This document shows, one piece after another, positions 21,137-32,395 of a stretch of DNA of 64,000 nt; within the stretch, counting starts at the first letter, position 1; the number at the start of each line of letters is the position of its first letter. Under the pieces are notes generated by a model. The model saw only the letters and a list, made by a program, of their open reading frames with translations, was not told the origin of the DNA and did not search any database. Source of the DNA: Kryptolebias marmoratus. Taxonomy: Eukaryota > Chordata > Actinopteri > Cyprinodontiformes > Rivulidae. The stretch lies in assembly GCF_001649575.2 (NCBI RefSeq), contig NC_051438.1, positions 9,760,800-9,824,799 on the forward strand, given 5' to 3'. The translations under genes were made by a program, and so were the position numbers.

Positions 21137-22080
21137 AATCATTCCACGCAGAATGTAGTCTACCTGCGTTCTCCTGCCTCCACTCTTATCGGTCATCCTG
21201 TGTTCCTCCCTCATTTAGAAATAGGTGTTAACTAAACCCATTTTTATCCTCTTGGCAAATCCACCATCTGTCCTTCCTGGTTCCTTTCCTTGACACCAAA
21301 CCAGCCCATCACTTCCTCATCTCCTCTGTTTCCTTCAGCAACATATCCATTCAGATCTGCTCCGATTACCACTCTCCCTGCCCTGGGAATATTCTCCATC
21401 ACTTCATCGAGAGCCTTCCAGAATTTCTCTTTCTCCAACCTGTGGAGCAGAACCACTGACAACACTGAACACCAGACCTTCTACGTCTACCTTCAGACAC
21501 ATCACCCTATCTGACATTCTGTTCAGCTTGACTACATTCCTTGCTAACTCCTCCTTCAGGACCACCCCTGCTCCATTTCTCTTCCTATCCACACCATGGT
21601 AAAACATCTTAAACTCTGCCCCAGTGCTGCATGCCTTGCTGCCCTTCCACTTTGTCTCTTGTACACATAACACATCAACCTTCTTCCTCTGCATCATGTC
21701 AGCCAGCTCTTTACCTTTGCCTGTCATTGGTCCTACGTTTAGAGTTGATACCCTCAGTGCTACACTCTTGACTTTCCTCTTCTCCCTCCACCTCCTGGCA
21801 CGTTTCCCTTCTTGTGGTCTTCGACTAACAGTAGCACAATTTCCATTGGCACCCTCTTTGTCAACAGCACCGGTGGCAGTCATTGTTATTCCAGGCCTCG
21901 ATCAATCCAATATGGTGTCACTTGGATGAACTCGCATGTTTGTTTTGGCAAAAGTGTTTTACATCGAATGCCCTTCCTGAGACAACCCTCACCTTTTACC
22001 CGGGCTTGGAACCAGCACGAGAGATACACTGGCTTGTGCTCCCTAGTGGCTGGTTTCGGAACGATGGAACAATAATCGGT
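21137..22080 (-). mobile_element. RTE-like LINE relic: 5' UTR and endonuclease domain only
   Basis: On the minus strand a ~195-base leader (with CAGGAAGGGCATTCGATGTA and AAACAAACATGCGAG) precedes an ATG at 21883. The frame encodes a Lys/Arg-rich start and then an APE-type endonuclease: STLNVGPMTGKGKELADM (the Asn), VDVLCVQETKWKGSKA (the catalytic Glu in QET) and, after a frameshift between 21404 and 21465, VVIGADLNGYVAEGN and MGWFGVKERNQEGQMV. Recognisable codons (NTYF, an in-frame stop, then GGRRTQVDYIL) continue to ~21143. The endonuclease would nick target DNA for reverse transcription. No reverse transcriptase is present and the frame is broken, so it is dead. RTE clade assignment is from memory of the fish 'craniofacial development protein 2-like' type sequences. 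Confidence 0.8.
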
Positions 22081-22620
22081 TAAAAGTTTAGCACAAGGAG
22101 CCATTGCAGGCACATTTTTCCTCCGACTTCAAGGACTGGTTCATAGGAGGGGTTGGGAGGATCCTGGTGTCCAGAGGAGTGAGACGATGGAACATTGGAG
22201 AACGGGTCAGGCAGGTAAGTGGTTCAATGAGGATTTTCTTGATGTGGATTACCAGTTTGTTTAAGTAAGAGATCTCAAAGAACCAAGGAGTAGAGCAAGT
22301 TCATCTGTCCAGCAATCCATGAGGAAATCAGAGTTGGCGTGTGTGAAGGTAAGCACAATCATTCTCAGTAAAAGGTCAAAGATGTTTCACAAGAGTTGGC
22401 CACAATGATCACTGGTGTGACAATATGATCCAGCATGGTTTGAGCTGGTCTTCTGTACGAGCTGGACTAATGAGTGATGGTACATAGGTGAGACTGTTGG
22501 AAGGAAGTGAGGTGGCATCAGCAACCTGCCAGCCCACAGCCCCACCCAGAGGAAATGATGACAGGAACAAGATTCTCACATAAAAAGCCCAACACGCAAA
22601 CTATAAACAAGATGACTGCA
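22081..22620. mobile_element. Repeat-like sequence of unknown class
   Basis: No open frame. The phrasing (GGAGGATCCTGGTGTCCAGA, GGGTCAGGCAGGTAAGTGG, CAGCAACCTGCCAGCCCACA, then CACATAAAAAGCCCAACACG) has the look of a minus-strand LTR with a TATA-like TTTTTATGTGAG on that strand. I could not match it to another copy here, so this is weak. Confidence 0.25.
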
Positions 22621-23329
22621 GGAGTTTTTTAAACTGACATGCTATGGTTACCAAGGTAACTTGTTTCTGAAGGTTGCTTATACAGCCATGCTATCACATA
22701 AAATGAACCAACACTAAGGAGGGAATCTCAAGTTGGAAAAAAAAACCCTCTTTTGTATCATTAGATACAGTTCAGTGATTCTATCGACAGTCTAGGAACA
22801 ACCAGTGTTAACGCTAAAGAGGGAAAAAAAGTGGGAATTAGCACAGTTCATTGTCACAGTTTCTGAAATAATCCAACAATTAGCAGTCCAACTTGCTATT
22901 CCCACAGTCCATGGTGTTAATAGTCTCGGGCATGTTCCACTATTCCATTACTGAATAATTGGACAGCACAGCAGGCCATCACCAAGCCTCCTGCTCTTGC
23001 CAACAGAGAGGTGAAAGTCTTATTGATCCTGTGTCTGAATCTCTGATCAATCACCCCAAATCAGCCCCCAGGGATGAGGGAGGGACAACAGGTGACAAAG
23101 GATATTTCTATGACTATATTTATATTAATCACAACAAGAAGTGGCGGCGGGGGGATGAGGGCAGAATCTCAAGCAGCATCAAGCTCCAGTTTTTTCCCTC
23201 AATTCTCAAGTGTGAGTGGAAAGTTTTTCGACAACACGCACAGAGACGGTTTGGACAGTTGCTTGGTGAGGCTGAACCCGGCTCTCCAGGTGACGTCAGT
23301 GGCAGAGGACCCTGCTGTGGCTTCCTGTA
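22621..23329. other. Non-coding stretch, no gene seen
   Basis: Frames at 22959-23330 and 23074-23334 overlap in two phases and have no recognisable domain; neither is supported as coding. Confidence 0.35.
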
Positions 23330-23560
23330 ATTGAGTTAAATAAATGATTGCGTTTCCAGCGGTGGTTGCTGCGGCCTTCAGCTTTATGCCTGGCTAGAGC
23401 CACAGCCGATTTAATTAATTTTTAATTAGGAGGGAAAATTGCAGACCTATTCCAGCGAGACCTTTAAGACATCTGTGCATTTGAGATAACATTCTTAAAT
23501 ACCCTGAGCCTCCTCCCAGTATAGTGGGAGCTTTGAGAGCAGTGCGACTCTCGCAGTCCG
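23330..23560. promoter_or_regulatory. Candidate conserved non-coding block with homeodomain-type sites
   Basis: Unique sequence with a dense TAAT cluster, TAATTAATT at 23412-23420 and TAATTAGG at 23423-23430, embedded in moderately GC-rich sequence. This texture is common in vertebrate enhancers near developmental genes. I cannot test conservation, so it is only a candidate. Confidence 0.3.
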
Positions 23561-24469
23561 AGGTAAAATAGGGTGCTGTAAAAAGTTCCTCTGAGTGCAT
23601 GTTGCTGGCACTTAAAGTGATTGGGGTTTGTTGATAGTTGGCGTGGACGTCGTGAAGCTTCTGGACTTGAGATTCATCAGTCATGCAGACTCATGTCACT
23701 GTCGCATGCTGCTTTAATTGACTGATTGATTCCCTCCCGCTGTCACACACAAACACTTGTGCAGGCAACACATCCATTACGTTTCAGACACACTCTTCCA
23801 CTAAGGCCCACTCTCCACTGATGAAAATGCACCGCTGTCCTGTTTTTTGCCACGTAATCCTTCTCACACTGTTGCATCGCACGGCTTGCAGCTTGATGTA
23901 TAGCAGTCACGGTGTGCAAGAATGTGGCGGGCGGATGTTCAACAGCCTGTTGGAGGATGTTTTACTGCCCTGGCAAGCAGCACGTTGTCACAATGTGCTC
24001 AATATCGCGACGCATCAAAATTTACTGCAGTCTTCCAGCACTTTCCATTTATTGTACTTTATCGTTACAGCGACACACATTGATCACGGCAAATAATACT
24101 TTTTATTATTGAACATTACCCCACACGCTCCATAATCAGATTTATTTCCTGTCCAGCATGTCTGCTCTGTGGCATATGAGCAGATATCCTTGTGGATAGA
24201 GAGGAGAGGATCCTGTTGTCTGGTTCACGTGATGATATCCCTGAAGAACAGTCCATCCGAGCAGGAGATGGTATCTGTGTTTGTTGTGTCTGAGAGAAAT
24301 ACGTCTGACCTTCTCTTGGTGATACACACTGACAAGTTCTTGTAGAAATGCTAAAAATTGATACCACAAAAAAAAAAGCTTACATTTGATCTCACAGCCT
24401 GATCATTGTCTCCTCTGAGGAGGTGAAAATAGGAAAAGGGAAGATAACACAACAGTGCAAATTAACAGA
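23561..24469. other. Non-coding stretch, no gene seen
   Basis: No transposon recognised. The overlapping frames around 23821-24112 and 24116-24369 occur in competing phases without domains. Confidence 0.35.
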
Positions 24470-24690
24470 CGAAGATTTCATTAAAATGGCAAAATGATTC
24501 AGCAATTATTGATCTTCCGAGAGCTAATTGGGCTGTGTTGTGAATCCTTTCCTTTCTTTGGAGCAGCACTTCATTGCCGTTCTGCATTTTGTAAAATTAA
24601 CAAATGTGTTATTGGAAGAAGCGTGTTGTTGGAAGGGCTGATGGCAGAGCATGGAAGTGCCTAATTAGGCTGCTGTCCAGGAGGCTGCAG
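24470..24690. promoter_or_regulatory. Candidate conserved non-coding block
   Basis: Unique sequence with CAATTATTGAT (24503-24513), CTAATTG (24524-24530) and a perfect palindromic homeodomain site CTAATTAG (24661-24668). Candidate enhancer by texture only. Confidence 0.3.
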
Positions 24691-24699
24691 CGTGTGTGA

Positions 24700-26689
24700 G
24701 AAACGCCCTGTCTCTGGCATTTAATCTTATCCTGTCACATCCACTTTGCCTCCCCCTCAGCCCTCAGAATCGCTCTGAACGCATGGCTGAGGGAGCACCT
24801 GAATGCATCGCCGTAATTTTCTCTTTGCGGGATTCATGCTCAAAAGCCTCAGTCATGACACCGGCTGATGGTCCTCCAGGCTGAACCCGCTTTGCTCTTG
24901 AATAAAGCACCACAACGCACAAAGATTTATCTTCTGGGTGTATTCATATGGAGCGAATGTTAAATAAAAGGCGGAAAAAGACTTCCTGGTTTTAAGTTGA
25001 ACCATTACTGGAAGACCAAAAAATGACTGCAAGCCAATAATTAATTTTTTAGTTTTTTTTTTTTTTTTGCTAAGAGACAAAAATTGTAAATTGAACTGTC
25101 TTCTGTTCATCTGATCACAACATATCAGTGAGACATAGAATTACAATAGCACAAATGCAAAAACAAACATTCTGTCAAATGCTGGCTGATGCTGACAGGC
25201 AGACAAAAACAAACAAACAAACAAAAAAGATAATGAGCAATCTGATAAGACAGGAATTACATGAAACGTATTATTTGCCAAATAACCCACATAAAACAGC
25301 TTGTTTGTCTGTATCAAAGTGAACACTTGAAGGGCCGTAGTCACAATTCAGCCTTCAAAGCCTGACCCACCCCAAAAAACGGATCACAGGAAACAGAAAA
25401 CAAAAGAAAACAAAAACAAGGAGCGTCACAGGGGATCAAATCCTGCAAACTGCTTTTTGGGTCTGCATTACCCCAAAACAGTAATTCACGAAACCAAAAC
25501 AAAATATGTACAGGTGTTAGACATGTCATTAATATTACTTTTATCATTGTGCTGTTTGTTTTTGTTACTGGTAAATAAGGGACGTTTTCGTGTGTAAAGG
25601 CTAGAGCTGTTGCAGCTATTCAAGAAAGTTGGCCCGTTCGACTAATCCACTGACATCAACATTTTTAGCGGGCACACAATTATTTTGATTTTAACTTTTA
25701 ATTTCCTAAATATATCGACTGAAATACGTTTTCTCCTCACCGTCTGCACTGTGTACGTCAGACCTGTATCGAGATGAAAAGCGTTAAAAACGTTTCTAAA
25801 AAGCTGAAAGAGTATAAAGTATGGGAGAACCTCAAGCTAGTAAAACAGTTGTTAGAACCTTGCTTCCTTGGCGTTTGACATCTGAAAACAAGCCACAGAG
25901 CGACTAATGAACCTGGGTTTATCTTTCATTTGTTAACGTTGTTTGTAACCGGTGTTGTGTTGAAATGTGTTCTCCTGAGATCTGTTCCTTCACCAGCTGT
26001 GCTACATTTTCTTTTTAACCTCTATTTTTAGTAAAATGCTAAAAGAAAAGATCTTAATCTCTTTTTGTCTAATATAGCAAGAGAAACACATCCTGATGGC
26101 TGGAAATCCACTATACTAAGGTGAGGAAACATCTCAGCGGGGCAACACTTTCCAATACAACACCTGACTGGCGTGATAATTTGCCTCTTTTAGGCGGTTA
26201 ATTATGTAGATATTGTTATTTAAATGGTTAACATTTAAGGTTCATACTGCGTATTAAAGATGCAGTTAAGAAATACAATTAATGTGTAATGTGAAAAGTT
26301 TAGTTAAGTTAAAAGAACATTTGAATGCAGTTCCTACTAATAATATCATTACAATGTTAAACTTTTAGGACTTTTTTTTTTAAATACATAAAAACAAATC
26401 AGAGTTTCATTTTATTTGTTTGTCATGTTCCAGTTGGCCCGTTAAACCAGTGTTTTGTACTTTATCTTGCAAATTGATAGATTAGTTGAGCTAAAAATAC
26501 CTGATAGTGGTAACCCTAAAAATGACAGGAATTTTAATACTGTATATGTTACTATACAAAATTGGGGTTTAAATGATAGAAAATCTCTGTTTATTAATTG
26601 TTTTTTATTTCAAGTTTAAGAATAACTCCTGCAATTTTAATTGATATTTATGGAAACAAAATGGGATTGTTAGGGTTTGGGTGTTTTTG
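24700..26689. other. AT-rich non-coding stretch; possible hAT-like fragment near 25.6-25.9 kb
   Basis: Contains a poly-T near 25055-25068 and an (AAAC)n tract at 25205-25224. Around 25598-25870, GAGCTGTTGCAGCTATTC, GACTAATCCACTGACATC and AGTATGGGAGAACCTCAAG loosely resemble one end of some hAT elements, but there is no inverted partner. No gene seen. Confidence 0.3.
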
Positions 26690-27105
26690 TTATCTTCTCT
26701 GTTTGATTTTGTGGTCCTTGTGTTTTGATGTAAAACAGATTATAGTATAGTTCTGCTCCCTGTGCCCCTCTGTGTTCCTTGTACCATCATTCACTCTCCT
26801 TCAATTCATCTCCTCAGTAGTTTTCCTGTCAGCCTGCCACGCCCACCTCACCTGTTCCCCATTACCTGCAGTCAATCGCCCGCTCACCCTCAGCCTTTAT
26901 ATTTGGTCACTTCCATCATATCCTCGCTGGTTCATTGTTGGTCTTCACCACCCTCAGATCTGTTCCCTGTGTCTCCTCGGGATCCTCACTGTTTTGTCTT
27001 CCTGTTAGTTTTTGTTGCCACGTCAGCCTTTGTTTTTATTCACTTTAATAAATAAGTTTAGGTTTTTTGAGCTGTGTTGTCTGCATCTGGGTCCGAACCA
27101 TCCAA
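26690..27105 (+). mobile_element. LTR-like repeat fragment
   Basis: In order: CACCTGTTCCCCATTACCTG, a TATA-like CCTTTATATTTGGTC (26897), a C/T-rich stretch, TTTAATAAATAAG (27043, poly-A-signal-like) and TGCATCTGGGTCCGAACC. The same order occurs on the minus strand at 7.3-8.6 kb. I infer a retroelement terminal region. Open frames at 26762-27055 and 26772-27008 are this repeat translated. Confidence 0.5.
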
Positions 27106-27600
27106 CCTGAAAGGAAAATGAGTTAAAAGAAAATCACTTACCTCTTTAAAAATGACAAAAATAGTGTTAAACTAGCAAGTATGGTTATAATGACAAAACC
27201 CCAGTCTTCCATTTTTTTAAAATACCAGTTTAATTCTGTTCTGTAACCCAGCAGAGTACACTCTGGACTACAGATGTGTATCTCTGATCTATGGCTGATA
27301 TCATACAGTATCTTGACGTACTGCCAATGATTTGATTCATTAAAGAAAAATGGGCAGCAAAAACTGATAAAATATAATAAGATTCAGTTTCGAATCATGA
27401 TCAAAATAGGTTTTTAATTACAATTTGATGCAATTCAATATGAGGTTTGATTCAACACACTGAAAATAGTGCAATACAACACAATTATCCAAAGGAATGA
27501 TTCAGACATTGATTGTGAATAAATATTTACTACGGTACTTAATAAAAGAACAATCGTTCACAAATCAGTCTTGGTTTAAAATTACAAAACACTTTCTTAA

Positions 27601-27693
27601 CCCTCCTGTGGCCTTCAGGTCAAATTGAGCCGAAGATTCAAGGGCTTCTCTACCTCTTTCTATCCCGCTCTCTTTTTGAGGGCTTCAGGAGGG
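27601..27693. mobile_element. piggyBac-type MITE flanked by TTAA
   Basis: The element begins CCCTCCTGTGGCC and ends GGCTTCAGGAGGG, giving matched terminal inverted repeats, and TTAA stands directly on both sides (27597-27600 and 27694-27697). TTAA target duplication is diagnostic for piggyBac-type transposition. At 93 bases it is non-autonomous. The AGGTCAAATTGAGCC phrase is typical of the abundant fish family with CCCTCCTG ends. Confidence 0.85.
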
Positions 27694-27697
27694 TTAA

Positions 27698-28574
27698 AAC
27701 CTGACTCACATTTTACAAATAACACAAAAACGAGGCCTGGAAGAAAATTATTAAAACTGCCAGCAGCAGATGTGTTTAGCACCCTTTCAGTAACTCAGTA
27801 GTTTCTACCTTATATTTATGAAAACAGAGGTGAACCGTTTTCCTGGAGCATTAGTTGATGAACGCGGTCAGGTTGAAGCACACTTTCAGTGTTTGTTGCT
27901 GTTTATCTTGGCACCGCTGAAGTTTTCCTCTTGAACATTAGGCATTGCTAATGTGAAAATGTTGCTAAACAGCATGAAGTGCAACAAAAGGAAGAGTCTA
28001 CAGGGGATATGTTCTTCATACACAAATGGAACTACACTTTTTTGAAAATTCTTTGTGACTTTTTTAAAAAGTGGATGTTTGCAGAAATGTACCTGCTTTT
28101 TGTTTAGTCATTAAACAGATCAGGTTTTATCAGTACAAAGACGTAATAGACTATTGCATGTAGATTTTACCCCTAAAATGCACACTGTCCACAGTAGCTC
28201 TACCGATCTTATCACATCATGCACATGTGGAAGTCAAGAATTACAAGTAACTCAAGTGACCTTGCTTGGAGCCAGAATGTCTGCCAGTGTTTTGAAAGCA
28301 TACTTATGTGTGACCACACTCTCTATTTGTGAGTGTAATGTTGTGTTTTACTACTACCTTTGAGCTAAACTGGGGAAATATGCAGTAAGTATTATTGTTG
28401 CTACTCTCAGAAAAAGAGATCCAAATTGTAAAGCTCTCAATGAAAAGGCTTTTCCAGCATTTAGGTGTCAAAACATTTTTTTTTCCAGCTGTCAGTTTTT
28501 GAGCCCACTATAATTATGAAGTAAAATACCCACAACATAGATTTGTGAATCAGTACAAATCGGTTATTTTTCAC
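27698..28574. other. AT-rich non-coding stretch
   Basis: No gene or clear transposon. The frame at 28154-28363 has no recognisable domain. Confidence 0.35.
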
Positions 28575-28735
28575 ATCCCTACTCTGGACAAGTTGCCAGT
28601 CCATCACAGGACCACGTGGAGATGGAGAAACAAGCATGTAAGCTTTCACCTTTAAGGGCGATTTAGACTCCTAAGTTACCCTTAACATGCATGGTTTTGG
28701 ACTGCTGGAGGAAACCAGAGAATTTGAACTATGGC
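28575..28735 (+). mobile_element. LINE-tail repeat fragment
   Basis: TCTGGACAAGTTGCCAGTCC, CATGCATGGTTTTGGACTGC and GGAGGAAACCAGAGAA match in order the second half of the repeat at 6825-7095. Confidence 0.6.
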
Positions 28736-29269
28736 CCTGATTGCTGTGAGCACCAGTGCTAGCGAATTTTTTCAATTTAAATCTGTATATTAGCAGTTTA
28801 CACAGATATACGTTTAATATGGATGAAAATACATTTTTATATAGTTAAAATGTCAATAATAAAAAGATATAAAAAACAAAAAAGCTACATCAAAAGTATT
28901 CTCTTTTCTTTTCATTTTCACAGATTTTATCTAACCCATATCCAATTATATTTGAATATACTTTTTTATTGTCAAATTTAACCTTATTTAGAGGGTGTTA
29001 GTATAGTTTACAGAAGAAATGCATATTTACAGTTTATTTTTGTCAATTTAGGTACTTTTTTAAAATCTATTTTAAAAAATACTGGAAAAACATTTAACAT
29101 AAAACAGAGAAAATGCAGATTAGAATTTCACCTGTTAACACTAAAGTTTCAGACATTTTTCAGATTTTTTTCCACCATTAAATCATTTCAGTGCAACACT
29201 TTTTTCTCCTGCCCTCATCGTTCAGTTAAAAATCTTTTTAGGTTTTTTTTTTTTAATACTAATAAAAGC
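28736..29269. other. Very AT-rich non-coding stretch
   Basis: No open frame, gene or recognisable repeat. Confidence 0.4.
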
Positions 29270-30560
29270 CTCATCATCTGTAATCTCCAGCTTAAATCCA
29301 GCAACGCTGCGGCAATCACCGAGCTAACACGTGCCGATGACAGCGTTCATTTCCATGTAATTTCCCCCAGGTATCCCACTGCTGTTGCTCGCGCTCACAA
29401 TATGGCCACTAACATCAACACTCGCAGGTGTAACCTATAGCGATCCCTTTTTGAGCTTGTCAGACAGCTGCCTTGACGTTGAACGGTGTCTCGGCGGTGC
29501 CGGGTTTTAATAGATGATAATCACAGCAGGACGTGGAGGGGCAGGCCAACAGGAGTTTAATAGCTTCAGATGGATGTGTCTGTCGGTACGGCGGGACGAG
29601 GAAAAGAGACGGCGACATTTTAGCACCTCCTCGCTCTGACTCCTGGGTGACCTTCTCGGGAGGGACGGGGAAATGTCATCTCAATTAGGCCGGTGGCATC
29701 CTCTGTTTTTGCTACAGCTGACCAAAAGAATGCTCTGAGGAGAGTTTTAACAACCGGTTGCTAAAAGCTCAAATTGCCCATTTTGGAAACATTTTGATTT
29801 GGAGTCTAAATAAACCGGGAAGTGACTCCGACTTTCTCGGGTACTGGCGGAATAAGTGGCTGTAATGTACTCCAATTCATCTCTTTTATGTTTGTGTTAG
29901 CAACGGGACTTTAAATGAGACAATTACTCACAACTTGATATTCTAATGGTATACATTTAAATCTGAGTTTAATACAACAGTTAAATCTCCTCATGTGACG
30001 CCAACCTGAGGCAATAACCTGAAGAGAGGCTGGTGTTTAAATCACTCGGGCGCCCTGTCATGACTTCTTCTAATTTTAGTTTTAATCAGCGAGCTGATAC
30101 ATCAGCATTGTTAAATCGGAAACCTCGTATACCTGATAAGGCGCATCGTTAATCAACTGGTGATCATTCCAAAATTCATTTTCCCCGTGGCATAAAAAGC
30201 CTCCCAGATACTTAGATCCGTACAAATAATTACACACGAGAACTCGCACACGTGCGCTGCTGCTCGGGTTTTATTTAAATTGCATCTAAATCTGAAGACG
30301 CAGAAAAGTGTGACCTTGGTTTTGCACAGAATATGAAAAAAATCGGGCCATTATTTCCTTAATACAGCGTAGCCCTTCAAGCACTTTGGTTTCTGCCTTA
30401 CCATTTAACCGTTCTTTATTACTTGCTGACTAGGCTCGGGATGGCAAGGTCAATTACCGAGGGTTCCTCGAAGACACCGCTTCACTTAGCTCATCGTTCT
30501 GCTCGACGCCGTCAAAAAGCAACCACGATGACCCTTGTGAGCCTCAAGCCGAGGGATTAA
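29270..30560. promoter_or_regulatory. Candidate conserved regulatory block
   Basis: An abrupt change from AT-rich sequence to complex, CpG-containing unique sequence with no transposon and no credible open frame for 1.3 kb. It includes TCAATTAGG (29681-29689) and several TTAAT/ATTAA sites. The lack of repeats in an otherwise repeat-rich window suggests constraint, but I have no alignment to show it. Confidence 0.35.
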
Positions 30561-30619
30561 ATGCAGCTCCTCTTTTTCTTTTTGTTTGGACGCGCTACCC
30601 TTTTGTGGTTTTAATGGCG

Positions 30620-31040
30620 CAGAGGCAAAAAGAAACAAGTAAGGGGAAAGCTGTAAAAAGATTTAAGATCTTACCATATTAAAATATTCATCATCCTGCC
30701 TTGAACAGTGGGTCACTATATGAAAAATGTTATAGAGCGCGTTATTTAAGGCTTTTGAGAGAAGAATAGAGCTCTCCCTCAGGCTACATTTGGGGGCAAA
30801 ATATGAGATATAGCTGCAATTTTCCCCCTGCACTTTAAGTATGAACAGAGCGGCGGACTGGAAACAGCAAATAGCTGTGAAATTATTTGCATAGGAGGGT
30901 GGTGGGTGAGGGTGGGGGTGCATCTTAATGACATCAGGTAGCACAACACTAATCCACCCCTCACCCTTTCCACTGGCCTCATTCTGTGCAACACAAAAGC
31001 TCAAAATCAACTCGATGAATGTATTCACGTGAAGTGGCAC
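30620..31040. promoter_or_regulatory. Candidate regulatory block with octamer-like site and G-quadruplex motif
   Basis: ATTTGCAT, an octamer (POU) site, lies at 30885-30892. A run of four G-tracts follows at 30897-30918 (GGG, GGG, GGG, GGGGG with loops of 4, 3 and 1). Overlapping minus-strand frames (30663-31040, 30779-30994) have no domain I recognise. Confidence 0.3.
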
Positions 31041-31059
31041 ACGGTTGGCTCATAAATTC

Positions 31060-31480
31060 CTAACCTTGCACCTAAAGTAATCATACGAGCCATGCATGAA
31101 GTGCTCCACCTCTTTCTGACAGAACCTTAATCAAAGGTCACGACTGAGAGGGGGGTGAAAAAACGCCACGCTGTAATTGTTACATGCCTAATTTAGTAGA
31201 ACATTGCATAAGCTTTGGGCTGTTGTCTGCCAGTGATTTATGTTATTGCAGCCCTATTGACTTTCATAACAGTATTCAGTGAGCTATTCCCCCTCTGATG
31301 TTTACTACACTCGATATGCGTATTACATCATATTCTATCAATGGAATGCACTGTACCTACATGATAGAAATTGTTGTGACTCAAGATAAAAATGTTCGTT
31401 TCCCAGGAAGCAAGACATGCCATAGACCGTCACCCCACAGCAGCTCTAATGTAAAGTTTTAGGGTGGAAAACAATGAAGT
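31060..31480. promoter_or_regulatory. Candidate conserved non-coding block
   Basis: Unique, repeat-free sequence with AATCAAAGGTCACG (nuclear-receptor-like half site AGGTCA near 31135) and ATTGCATAAG. It ends where a Tc1-like element begins. Confidence 0.25.
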
Positions 31481-31884
31481 TGTTGGAATTTTTCATCTAC
31501 AGTCATGACACAAAGAATGTCCTCTTTCAGGCTTTTATATAACAAGACATGATAAAAAAAACGATCTGTATTTTCACCAGGTTCTAAATTTATTCAAATT
31601 TAACCTCAGCTGTACAAAAACAAACAACAAATTGCCCCATATCATTATTTATTAAACTAAAACAACGTCAACATTGAGAAGCTGTGTGTGGAAAAACTGA
31701 ATTAATAGCTTGTAGAACTACCTTTAGCAGCAATAAGTTGAAATAGTTGCTTTCTGTGTGACTATCTGTCTCTCACATCACCCTGGAGGGATTTTGGCCC
31801 GCTCTTCTTTATAATGATGCTTCAGTTCAGTGAGGTTTGCAGACATTTGTTTCTGCGCAGCTCTCTTAAGGTCCATACACATCT

Positions 31885-32049
31885 GGACCTCTGACAGAGG
31901 CTGAAGCTAGAACGAGACCGGCTTTCCTGTCAGCTGGTTACATGACAAGTTTCAAGTCCCTCCTCTCCTTCCTCTCTGTGTTGTAAAGCACTTTGAGTCG
32001 CCTCGTGCTGAAAAGTGCTATATAAATAAATGTACCTACCTACCTACCT
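31885..32049 (+). mobile_element. L2-type LINE 3' tail inserted in the Tc1-like element
   Basis: GTAAAGCACTTTGAGTCGCC and GAAAAGTGCTATATAAATAA are the hallmark L2-type 3' end. It closes with a short (TACC)n tail, as expected for a LINE insertion. Confidence 0.7.
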
Positions 32050-32395
32050 CTTAAATGAATGAAACGTTGCCCGTGGTAAAATTCCAAAATGCACCTCAGA
32101 TATGCTTTTCAGGTCTTGACATTTGATTATTCAGTTCCTACGTTGCTACAGTGTGTTCAAAGATTCATTTTTCAAACATGTTTAGCTGTAATTAGAAAGA
32201 AATCTTCTTTAAAACAGCAAGATTGTGTGCAGGAGGGTAGGCGGGACTTAAAACCGGACGTCGCTAGTGCACAGACTCTGGTTCCAAAAATACAACATAG
32301 CAGCTTCAGTTAACCAGGTTGTGCTGGCTGTAATTCCCAACAAAAAGAGAAAGCGGGGACTCTTGCTCTATAACGTTTACAATCTATGTTTACAG
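32050..32395. mobile_element. Unclassified repeat piece within the Tc1-like element
   Basis: Not Tc1 sequence. The region CGTCGCTAGTGCACAGACTC, TGGTTCCAAAAATACAAC and AACCAGGTTGTGCTGGCTG resembles a fish DNA-transposon repeat whose name I do not know. It ends where the Tc1 core resumes. Confidence 0.4.

Noticed and set aside
21290..21929. Plus-strand frames over the RTE-like relic
   Set aside because: Antisense shadows of the endonuclease, which is clearly encoded on the minus strand.
26762..27055. 97-codon frame as a possible membrane protein
   Set aside because: It is an LTR-like repeat; the hydrophobic residues come from its C/T-rich strand.
30663..31040. 125-codon minus-strand frame
   Set aside because: Overlaps another open phase, has no recognisable domain and lies in sequence that looks regulatory.
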